Shown: positions 1 through 5,818 of the stretch, piece after piece
How positions within the stretch are numbered: position 1 is the first letter of the stretch
Layout of the letters: every line of letters begins with the position of its first letter
NCBI GenBank assembly: GCA_027293665.1
Contig: JAPUFN010000234.1
Location: 1-8,431, forward strand
DNA: 8,431 bases
Direction: 5' to 3'
From: Gammaproteobacteria bacterium
GTDB lineage: Bacteria > Pseudomonadota > Gammaproteobacteria > Pseudomonadales > Azotimanducaceae
Translations under genes and position numbers: made by a program
Notes under the pieces: generated by a model
What the model saw: the letters and a program-made list of their open reading frames with translations, nothing else
Databases searched by the model: none
Told to the model about the DNA's origin: nothing

Positions 1-695
1 GTATCCAGCGACCTGACCTGCCAACCGTCGAGGAGCCACGTGGGCATCGCAAAGCCTGCAGCAAAACCCGGTAACAACCGATCCAGGAATCGCCGAACCT
101 CCGCCCAGGGGTCAGCCACGCTAACGGCCAGCCGACTGAGCTCGCTGCTTTTCATACCGAGCAATTCCTGGGCAGTGCCAAGATCGGTGAACACAACTGC
201 ACCGGCGCTGCCCTCGAAGATGGCGGACACAGAATATTCAACTCCGGCGACGCTGAACTTTTCCGCAACGCCCATACCCAGCGACGCGCTCGCCACGACA
301 CTGCGTGGCACCAGGAAGGTTGCGGCGCCGCGTGCTCCAGCGGCGAGATCGCCCGCGAGCGCATCGACGCCGATCACGCTTACGCCACGCTCGCGCAGGT
401 GTATTTCGCCTTCCACGATCGGCATGAGCCAGCGGATCTCGGGATGCTCCCCCGCACGCCACGCCCGCCGCAGGCTGAAATAATCTGCCGCGCTCAAGCC
501 GGGTTTCTCGAGCAGAAAAGAGACGTTTGCAAGATGCGCGGGTGTCACGCTTTCAAGCGAGGCGTTCACCCGCAGGCTGATCTGGTGTACGGCCACTACC
601 GAGGCGATTCCCAGCGCGATACCCGTCCAGACTGTCAACGTGCTCCACGGTGTGCGCAACAGAAACCGAATCTGACTCAGCTCGAGCAGCTTCAT
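1..695 (-). CDS. FtsX/MacB-like ABC transporter permease, N-terminal part (runs off left edge)
   Basis: This is an inner-membrane permease subunit that should pair with the ATPase encoded just upstream (715-1392). 231 codons are visible from the ATG at 695-693, and the frame stays open to the window edge. Residues 1-16 are a short basic cytoplasmic segment, and about 17-38 form one transmembrane helix (TVWTGIALGIASVVAVHQ). From about 40 onward there is a long soluble, presumably periplasmic region without further membrane segments, as in the MacB_PCD domain of FtsX, LolC/E and YbbP-type permeases. The other FtsX helices would lie beyond the window. The start lies 20 bases downstream of the ATPase stop, with no strong Shine-Dalgarno. 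A GTG directly before the ATG (698-696) is an alternative start. The substrate cannot be told: lipoprotein release, lipid or drug export, or an adhesion/toxin-export role are all possible. The family is fairly secure, the exact subfamily is not. Confidence 0.8.
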   Translation of the reverse strand, partial: MKLLELSQIRFLLRTPWSTLTVWTGIALGIASVVAVHQISLRVNASLESVTPAHLANVSFLLEKPGLSAADYFSLRRAWRAGEHPEIRWLMPIVEGEIHLRERGVSVIGVDALAGDLAAGARGAATFLVPRSVVASASLGMGVAEKFSVAGVEYSVSAIFEGSAGAVVFTDLGTAQELLGMKSSELSRLAVSVADPWAEVRRFLDRLLPGFAAGFAMPTWLLDGWQVRSLD

Positions 696-714
696 CACAG
701 CAGAGTTGCGCCTT

Positions 715-1392
715 TCATGGCGCCAGACGCACGATCTGATCCGCCTGTGCGGCGATGGACTCATTATGGGTTGCAAGCACCATAGCGCTGCCCAACGCCC
801 TGACCTGACCGATGAGTAGATCGACTACGTGCTCAGCGTTCTCGGCATCCAGATTGCCTGTTGGCTCATCGGCCAGCACCAGCACCGGCTGGTGTGCCAG
901 CGCCCGCGCGATCGCCGTGCGTTGTTGCTCGCCACCGGAGAGGTGGTCTGGAAAATCATCCAACCTGTCCGCAAGCCCGAGTGTCGACAAGCGGCCGAGC
1001 GCTTCGTCCGATAATCGTTGCAGACCGTTGAGTTCCAGCGGCAGAAGCACATTTTCCCGGACTGTCAACGTCGGCACGAGATTGAAAAACTGAAAGACAT
1101 ATCCAATGTAGCGCCGACGCAGTCGTGTTCGCGCAGCCTGTGACAGCTCATCGATAACGATCACCTCATCACCAGATGCGGCAGCAGTCCGTAACAACAG
1201 ATGGCCGCTGTCCGGCAACAGCGTCCCGGCGAGCAGATTCAGGAGCGTCGACTTACCCGAACCGCTCGGTCCAGTGAGCGCGAGAACTTCGCCGGGGCCG
1301 ATTGTCAATGATTCGGCGCTGAGCACGCTGCGCGTGTCGGCGCCATCGGGAAAACTTTTTGACACGTTGGCAACCCGCAGGATCCAGTTCAT
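715..1392 (-). CDS. ABC transporter ATP-binding protein, LolD/MacB/YbbA type
   Basis: This 225-residue nucleotide-binding subunit powers the permease encoded next to it. All motifs are intact: Walker A GPSGSGKST at 41-49, Q-loop Gln101 in YVFQFFNLVP, signature LSGGE at 151-155, Walker B LVLADE at 171-176 followed by the D-loop (GNLD), and the switch His209 in ATHNE. The FFNLVPTLTVRENV stretch after the Q-loop is typical of the LolD/MacB/FtsE group, as is the length of about 225 residues. The ATG start overlaps the stop of the upstream Nudix gene as ATGA (1392-1389), which supports both the start and translational coupling. Its partner permease follows after 20 bases. Such systems usually extrude or extract substrates with mechanical force and do not import them; that is family knowledge. 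Which substrate is handled here is not visible. Confidence 0.93.
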   Translation of the reverse strand: MNWILRVANVSKSFPDGADTRSVLSAESLTIGPGEVLALTGPSGSGKSTLLNLLAGTLLPDSGHLLLRTAAASGDEVIVIDELSQAARTRLRRRYIGYVFQFFNLVPTLTVRENVLLPLELNGLQRLSDEALGRLSTLGLADRLDDFPDHLSGGEQQRTAIARALAHQPVLVLADEPTGNLDAENAEHVVDLLIGQVRALGSAMVLATHNESIAAQADQIVRLAP

Positions 1393-2144
1393 CGCAATGG
1401 CTGCATCCCCTGAGAGCTCAGCTCCAGCGTCAGTTCACCGATATGCTCTTCGCGGGCAACTGCCGTGCGGATCTCGCTAACCCCGGCATAGCCTGCCAGG
1501 CTCGACAGCGTGACAAGCGTCGGCGAGATCATCTGCCAGCGTCCGGCGTGCCCCTCGGCGAGCGCGGCTGCCGGGGTGACCCACTGGGAATCCGCGGTCT
1601 CCCAGGCATGGGCTGCGGTCTCCTGACCGGCAGGCATCACGGCGATGAAAAACCGGGTATCAAATCTTCGGGGTGCGCTCTCCGGCGTCAGCCAGTGACT
1701 GAAATATTGCATAGCGTCGGCAGCCAGTTGCAGCCCCTCCTGCCGGCACAGGGTCTCCATGCTGAGCTCGCCGTGGATAAGCTGCTGACGGTAATCGTTG
1801 AACCGCGAAACCTCGGATTCATCCAGCAACTCGAGAGTTTTATCTACCCGCCGGGCGAGCAATACTCCAGCCTCTTCGAAACATTCCCTGATCGCTGCGA
1901 CCCAGTAGCGCAGGCCACCGCCGCTGACACCGAGCTGAGCATTCGCAGACGCCTCATCGCAACCGTCGACAAATTCCGGCAGAAAATCCTGTTGATCGAC
2001 TTTGCCGCCGGGGAAGACATGCAGGTCCGGGAAATCGACACCGCCGGGACGCTGCATCATAAAAACCTCCGGACCCGCCGAACTTGATCTCAACAAGATG
2101 ATGGAAGCTGCGAGTCGAATGTTGTCCCGAATCAGTGCTTGCAT
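1389..2144 (-). CDS. Nudix hydrolase, NUDT19-like (predicted CoA / acyl-CoA diphosphatase)
   Basis: The 251-residue protein should hydrolyse a nucleoside diphosphate linked to another moiety; in the NUDT19 family this is CoA and acyl-CoA, cleaved to phosphopantetheine products and 3',5'-ADP. The Nudix box is split: the first part is PGGKVD (45-50) and the catalytic REXXEEXG part is RECFEEAG (86-93). The intervening stretch is about 26 residues longer than in a standard box, and such an insertion is characteristic of NUDT19. The later motif TPESAPRRFDTRFF (153-166) is also a hallmark of that group. There is no signal peptide, so it should be cytoplasmic. The start is supported by AAGGTGA at 2161-2155, about 10 bases before the ATG. 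It is the first gene of the operon that continues into the ABC transporter, with a 4-base overlap. The family call is strong; the substrate is inferred and not tested for this protein. Confidence 0.88.
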   Translation of the reverse strand: MQALIRDNIRLAASIILLRSSSAGPEVFMMQRPGGVDFPDLHVFPGGKVDQQDFLPEFVDGCDEASANAQLGVSGGGLRYWVAAIRECFEEAGVLLARRVDKTLELLDESEVSRFNDYRQQLIHGELSMETLCRQEGLQLAADAMQYFSHWLTPESAPRRFDTRFFIAVMPAGQETAAHAWETADSQWVTPAAALAEGHAGRWQMISPTLVTLSSLAGYAGVSEIRTAVAREEHIGELTLELSSQGMQPLR

Positions 2145-2169
2145 GAATTTGATATCACCTTGCCATCTC

Positions 2170-2198
2170 TTGTCAGTTATCGAGTTCAGCGATACATT
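2170..2198 (+). promoter_or_regulatory. Candidate sigma-70 promoter for the AmrZ-like/response-regulator operon
   Basis: TTGTCA (2170-2175) and TACATT (2193-2198) are separated by 17 bases. The -35 matches consensus at 5 of 6 positions and the -10 at 4 of 6. Transcription would begin near 2205, giving a leader of about 40 bases that contains the palindrome at 2225-2239. The region also has to hold the divergent promoter of the Nudix operon, for which no convincing boxes were found. This is a match by eye, not a scored prediction. Confidence 0.35.
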
Positions 2199-2224
2199 TA
2201 GTGAGGCACTTTGACTTGAACGCC

Positions 2225-2239
2225 ATACCCTGGGGGTAT
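2225..2239 (+). promoter_or_regulatory. Palindrome beside the RBS of the AmrZ-like gene, candidate autoregulatory operator
   Basis: ATACCC (2225-2230), spacer TGG, GGGTAT (2234-2239): perfect 6-bp arms. The G-run in the centre and right arm (2232-2236) sits 8 bases before the ATG at 2245 and probably serves as the ribosome-binding site. A protein bound here, or an RNA hairpin formed here, would therefore block translation or early transcription of the gene. RHH proteins bind short palindromes and AmrZ is known to repress its own promoter, so autoregulation is a reasonable inference. No second copy was noticed in the window. Confidence 0.35.
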
Positions 2240-2244
2240 TGGGG

Positions 2245-2538
2245 ATGAAAGAACAACCCTACAAATATATGGTCCGTCTTCCTGCACACATGCGGGACCT
2301 CATTGCCGAGTCAGCACGACACTACCGACGTAGTATGAACTCAGACATTGTAGCGCGTCTCCATGAGTCATTCAGTGGCCTCTCCGACACGCCGCGAGAT
2401 GATTTCACACCATCGCTCCATGCAAAATTCGAATCGCTTTTTCGCACAGGTCTGACAACACAAGAGGAGCAGCTGATCCGCAGCTATCGACGTCTTTCCT
2501 CGGTCAAACGAGACGCCTTGCAGAGTCTGCTCGGATAG
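2245..2538 (+). CDS. AmrZ-like ribbon-helix-helix (Arc family) transcriptional regulator
   Basis: This 97-residue DNA-binding protein is a likely transcriptional regulator. The N-terminal half is an Arc-type RHH domain: beta-strand KYMVRLP (7-13), helix A MRDLIAESARHYR, the turn RSMNS, then helix B DIVARLHESF. It strongly resembles Pseudomonas AmrZ (recalled as KFVVRLPEGMREQIAEVA... RSMNSEIIARL). The strand residues K7, M9 and R11 align with the AmrZ DNA-contact positions K18, V20 and R22. The C-terminal tail, LTTQEEQLIRSYRRLS plus LL near the end, also matches the AmrZ oligomerisation tail in pattern. AmrZ controls exopolysaccharide, motility and cyclic-di-GMP genes; whether this protein does so here is inference. 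ATG 2245 is preferred over the in-frame TTG at 2239 because a G-rich RBS lies 8 bases upstream of it and the TTG falls inside the palindrome. The response-regulator gene follows after 8 bases, so the two are probably co-transcribed. Confidence 0.88.
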   Translation: MKEQPYKYMVRLPAHMRDLIAESARHYRRSMNSDIVARLHESFSGLSDTPRDDFTPSLHAKFESLFRTGLTTQEEQLIRSYRRLSSVKRDALQSLLG

Positions 2539-2546
2539 CGCCAGTC

Positions 2547-3548
2547 ATGACCGAATTCGCTCTCGCACCCTATCACCATCCGACAACCGTGGTTTTCATC
2601 GATGACAACGAGTCGTTTCTGCGCACGCTGGATCTCGAACTTCCTGGCGGTTGGGCGTGTAAAACATTCACAGACCCCCAGATTGCTCTGGATTTCGTGC
2701 AGCGCGCACCCACACTGCCACCTCTCATGGATCGTTGCTTTACGATGCAACGGCGTTCTCCGTCCGAAGCGTTGATCCATCTCGATCTGAATCTGATCGC
2801 CCAGGAGATCAACCATCGAGACCGGTTCGCCCGCATCTCCGTCGTCGTCGTGGACTACGCGATGCCGGTGATCAACGGGCTGGAATTTTGCGCAGCACTA
2901 ACGGACCCTCTGTTACAAAAAGCAATGCTGACAGGTGTTGCGGATGAGAAGATTGCGGTTGCAGCGTTCAATGCAGGCCTCATCCAGCGCTTCATCCCGA
3001 AACAGAACAACACGGGCATCAACGTCATTATGGATTTTATCGATGATCTCCAGCAGGAGTACTTCAGTCAGTACACCGCTCGTTTGAAAACAACGCTGGC
3101 CATCGACCCACCAAGATTTCTCACTGAACCAGCAATTGCCACGTATGTTGAGGCGCTGATGCAAAGCGAGGGTTTGATCGAGTACTACCTCGTAGATGAC
3201 CCACCAGGCCTCATGCTGCTGCAGGCAAACGGTAAGATCTGGCGTCTGGTCGTGCTCGGCGAAGAGGAAATGCGCCGACAGGCACATTATGCAGCTGAGC
3301 ACGCAGCACCGGAGCCCATACTGAGCGCAATGAATAAAGGCACGAAGATGGGTTTGTTCGTCGGCGACTCGCCGGAAAACTATTTTGGTGACGAACGCTT
3401 CCCGTGGCAGGAAACCGTGCGGGATGCACACCACCTGCAGGGTGCCGACAACGAAAACTGGTACCTGGCCCTCTGGCGCGACACACCACCAGACATCGAT
3501 TTCGATCCTGCAAGCTCTTCGTACAATTCTTATCTGGCCACGCTATGA
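2547..3548 (+). CDS. Orphan response regulator with enlarged receiver domain and uncharacterised C-terminal domain
   Basis: This 333-residue protein has a receiver domain at about 13-170 with the full phosphorylation set: acidic pair D19/D20 (FIDDNES), phospho-acceptor D103 (VVVDYAMP), switch T129 (MLTGVAD) and K152 (FIPKQ). The distance from the acidic pair to the acceptor Asp is about 83 residues, roughly 40 more than in CheY-like receivers. The extra segment (about 55-95, including EALIHLDLNLIAQEINHRDRF) lies between the second helix and the third strand. Residues about 175-333 match no output domain I recognise: no winged helix, HTH, GGDEF, EAL, HD-GYP or ATPase motifs. The stretch YYLVDDPPGLMLLQANGKIWRLVVL (213-237) has the strand-turn-strand look of a PAS-like or small ligand-binding fold, but this is weak. 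Its co-directional partner is the AmrZ-like gene 8 bases upstream, and no histidine kinase is adjacent. It may act through protein contacts, perhaps with the RHH partner, and not by binding DNA itself. Confidence 0.85.
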   Translation: MTEFALAPYHHPTTVVFIDDNESFLRTLDLELPGGWACKTFTDPQIALDFVQRAPTLPPLMDRCFTMQRRSPSEALIHLDLNLIAQEINHRDRFARISVVVVDYAMPVINGLEFCAALTDPLLQKAMLTGVADEKIAVAAFNAGLIQRFIPKQNNTGINVIMDFIDDLQQEYFSQYTARLKTTLAIDPPRFLTEPAIATYVEALMQSEGLIEYYLVDDPPGLMLLQANGKIWRLVVLGEEEMRRQAHYAAEHAAPEPILSAMNKGTKMGLFVGDSPENYFGDERFPWQETVRDAHHLQGADNENWYLALWRDTPPDIDFDPASSSYNSYLATL

Positions 3549-3564
3549 GTTCTTGAACTCATAG
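3543..3564. repeat. Perfect inverted repeat between convergent genes, possible bidirectional terminator
   Basis: The arms CTATGAGTTC and GAACTCATAG (10 bp each) flank a TT centre. The left arm includes the TGA stop of the response regulator (3546-3548), and the whole element precedes the stop of the minus-strand permease fusion (3577-3575). As RNA it could form an 8-bp stem with a CUUG tetraloop capped on longer pairing. Neither strand has a proper U-tract after it, and the stem is not very GC-rich, so a classical intrinsic terminator is only partly supported. A protein-binding palindrome is the alternative. Confidence 0.7.
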
Positions 3565-3574
3565 GCTTAAGACT

Positions 3575-5089
3575 TTAACGCCGCAGGTGCCCCGGCAAAA
3601 CGGCGTGCTCAACACCTTCGAACAGCAATTCCGTCAGCAGCGCAAGCACTGCTGCTGGAACCGCGCCCTGCAGGATCAGCCCCATGTCGTTGAGCGCAAG
3701 ACCGGTAACGATCGGATCGCCAAGACCACCTGCGCCGATGAAAGCTGCCAGGGTCGCGGTGCCGATGCTGATGACGGCGGCCGTGCGAATTCCCGCCAGC
3801 ATGCTCGGAAGTGACAAAGGTACGAACAGATATCTGACCTGCTCGTTGTCGGTCAGGCCCATCGCAACGGCAACCCTGATCAGAGTCGGGTCAATGGTGG
3901 TGAGTGCCGTCAACGAGTTTCTGAGTATCGGCAACAGCGAGTAGAGGAAGAGTGCGATCACCGCCGGCAACATGCCGATTCCGAATACAGGAATCATGAG
4001 CGCGAGCAGTGCGATCGACGGTACAGTCTGCAGCAAACCGCAAGCGTATGTCACCGTGCGCGCGACAGCCGGCATGCGAAACACCGCAAGGCTGAGCCCG
4101 ATGCCGACGACCACCGACCCGGCCAGAGCGATGAGCGTCAACTTGAGGTGTTGAACAGTATTCTCGATCAGCGAGGACCAGATACCGTCGTCCACGACTC
4201 GCACGCCCGCAAGACCCTGCGCCACCAAAAACTCGTTCGCCACGCTCGCAAACGATCGGCCACTGACTACCACCTGCGCGTTGAGTCCTCGCATCTGCGA
4301 GTCATCGATTCGACCGGCGAGCTGCAGAAGAGCAGTTCGCGCACGCTCAGGAAGTTCATCGCGGATGAGGGGTACGGCCAGATATTGTGGAAAGTAACGC
4401 TTGTCATCTTCGAGCAGGACGAGGTCGTAGCGTTCGAGCTCACCATCGGTCGAATAAGCATCGGTAATATCGATGATGCCGTCTTCGACGGCCTGATAAG
4501 CCAACCCATGCTCGATGCCCGAAACCGCCGGGTCCAGCGCGTAGGTCGCAACCAGCCCGGGCCAGCCGTCTTCGCGCTCGAGAAATTCGTGACTGACGAC
4601 GACGTTCAGGTCGTCATGCTCGCCGATGTCGCCGATTGTCCGCAGTCCCAACTGCACGGCCGTGGCCTGCCGGACAGCCATTGCATAGGTATTGTTGAAA
4701 CCGAAGGCAGCGAGCAGGCTTAAGCCCTGTTCGGCAAGCGCGGCGTCGATTTCCACGAGCGTTGTAATCTCCGGCGCGGACAGAATTACCTGGCTGAGCG
4801 TGCCTGTGTACTCCACGTAGAGATCGATTTCGTCGTTGACCAGCGCCTCGAAGCAGATGAGCGTGCCACCGAGCCCGAAGCGTCGCTCGACGTCAAAACC
4901 CGCCTCCTCCAGAATCTGAGCGGCAATTTCTCCCAGCAGATACGATTCGTTGAAGTTCTTGCTGGCGACCCGGATCGATGGCGCGTCCGCTGCAAACGAA
5001 GTACCGGAAATCCCGCCAACCAGCAGCGCGACGACCAGGCCACGCAGCAGACCACCAGCGCAGACGGACATCGGGTACCGATTGCGCAC
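3575..5089 (-). CDS. Quaternary-amine ABC importer: periplasmic binding domain fused to permease
   Basis: This 504-residue protein combines two subunits of an osmoprotectant-type importer (glycine betaine, choline, carnitine or similar). Residues 1-34 are a signal peptide or signal anchor ending in GTSFAA. About 37-295 form an OpuAC/OsmF-type binding domain, with YLLGEIAAQILEEAG (50-64), YVEYTGT (91-97), DAYSTDGE (210-217) and LEDDKRYFPQY (226-236) as conserved stretches. About 310-495 form a BPD_transp_1 permease with several membrane helices and the EAA loop, VAMGLTDNEQVRYLFVPLSL (408-427), which contacts the ATPase. In the well-known fusions of this family the permease usually comes first; here the binding domain is N-terminal, so the signal peptide threads it directly into the periplasm. 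The start is GTG (5089-5087), directly abutting the TAA of the ATPase gene; ATG at codon 7 (5071) is an alternative that keeps the signal sequence. The substrate cannot be fixed among quaternary amines. Confidence 0.9.
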   Translation of the reverse strand: MRNRYPMSVCAGGLLRGLVVALLVGGISGTSFAADAPSIRVASKNFNESYLLGEIAAQILEEAGFDVERRFGLGGTLICFEALVNDEIDLYVEYTGTLSQVILSAPEITTLVEIDAALAEQGLSLLAAFGFNNTYAMAVRQATAVQLGLRTIGDIGEHDDLNVVVSHEFLEREDGWPGLVATYALDPAVSGIEHGLAYQAVEDGIIDITDAYSTDGELERYDLVLLEDDKRYFPQYLAVPLIRDELPERARTALLQLAGRIDDSQMRGLNAQVVVSGRSFASVANEFLVAQGLAGVRVVDDGIWSSLIENTVQHLKLTLIALAGSVVVGIGLSLAVFRMPAVARTVTYACGLLQTVPSIALLALMIPVFGIGMLPAVIALFLYSLLPILRNSLTALTTIDPTLIRVAVAMGLTDNEQVRYLFVPLSLPSMLAGIRTAAVISIGTATLAAFIGAGGLGDPIVTGLALNDMGLILQGAVPAAVLALLTELLFEGVEHAVLPGHLRR

Positions 5090-5818
5090 TTACAACTGGT
5101 CCCGCAGTAGCCTGGCTACATACTCATCTGCCGGTGCCGCTACCACATCCTGCGTCGGACCAGACTGTGAAATCCTGCCCGCATTGACAATGACCAGGTG
5201 GCTGGCCAACCGGACCGCCTCTCGCATATCGTGGGTAACGAGCAGTGTGCTGACGCCTTCGTGCTCCTGGACGAACTGAAAGCGTTCGTAGATTTCTACC
5301 CGGGTAATCGGATCCACGGCCGAAAACGGTTCATCGAGGAGCAGAAGATTCGGCTTGAGCATCAATGCCCGGCACAATCCCACACGCTGCTGCTGGCCAC
5401 CGGAAAGTTCTGCGGGGTAGCGCTGCGAGACCTCTTCAGAGAGGCCCATCTGCCCCAGCAGCTCAACATAGCGTTCCTGCATTGCTGTTTCAGACCAGTT
5501 CTCGAGCCTTGCGAGCAACAACACGTTGTCGCGATTGGTCATATGAGGAAATAAACCGGCTCCCTGCACGGAGTATCCAATGCCGCGCCGGAAGTGGACC
5601 CGATCCTCAGGGATAGCAGCACCGAACACGCGCACTTCACCGCAATCCGGATCCAGCACCGCGTTTACCAGCTGCAGCAGTGTGGTTTTTCCGCTACCGC
5701 TCTCACCGACGACGGCCGTCGTCACTGACTTCGGTAGCGCGAGGTGGACGTCGTCAAGAACGTTTTGACCAGGCAGAAAAGCTTTGCTGACTCCGGAGAG
5801 TTCGACGCAATAGGTCAC
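5090..5818 (-). CDS. Quaternary-amine ABC importer ATP-binding protein (OpuCA/ProV-like, no CBS domains)
   Basis: This 242-residue ATPase drives the fused binding-protein/permease encoded directly downstream. Motifs: Walker A GESGSGKTT at 38-46, Q-loop Gln85 in GYSVQGAGLFPHMT, signature LSGGQ at 138-142, Walker B LLLLDEP at 158-164, D-loop SAVDP, and switch His196 in VTHDMREA. The sequence around the Q-loop and the MREAVRLA helix are typical of the betaine/choline group. OpuCA and ProV carry C-terminal CBS domains that sense ionic strength or cyclic-di-AMP; here the protein ends shortly after the ATPase core, so that form of gating is absent. The start codon is GTG (5818-5816), overlapping the sbcB stop as GTGA, with no clear Shine-Dalgarno, which points to translational coupling. 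Its own stop touches the next gene's start. Confidence 0.92.
   Translation of the reverse strand: MTYCVELSGVSKAFLPGQNVLDDVHLALPKSVTTAVVGESGSGKTTLLQLVNAVLDPDCGEVRVFGAAIPEDRVHFRRGIGYSVQGAGLFPHMTNRDNVLLLARLENWSETAMQERYVELLGQMGLSEEVSQRYPAELSGGQQQRVGLCRALMLKPNLLLLDEPFSAVDPITRVEIYERFQFVQEHEGVSTLLVTHDMREAVRLASHLVIVNAGRISQSGPTQDVVAAPADEYVARLLRDQL

Noticed and set aside
399..785. Open frame of 128 codons on the plus strand
   Set aside because: It is antisense to the permease start and the end of the ATPase gene, with low-complexity basic composition.
1359..2087. Open frame of 242 codons on the plus strand
   Set aside because: It lies fully antisense to the Nudix gene, which has clear family motifs, and its translation shows no recognisable domain.
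2211..2216. TTGACT as a -35 box
   Set aside because: No acceptable -10 sequence lies 16-18 bases downstream; the TTGTCA/TACATT pair is better.
2239..2241. TTG as start of the AmrZ-like gene
   Set aside because: The ATG six bases later is better spaced from the G-rich RBS, and the TTG would begin within the palindrome.
2913..3434. Open frame of 173 codons on the minus strand
   Set aside because: It is antisense to the response regulator and Cys/His-rich without an ordered metal-binding pattern; best explained as a shadow.
4148..4723. Open frame of 191 codons on the plus strand
   Set aside because: It is antisense to the well-supported binding-protein domain; open frames of this length are common opposite GC-rich genes.
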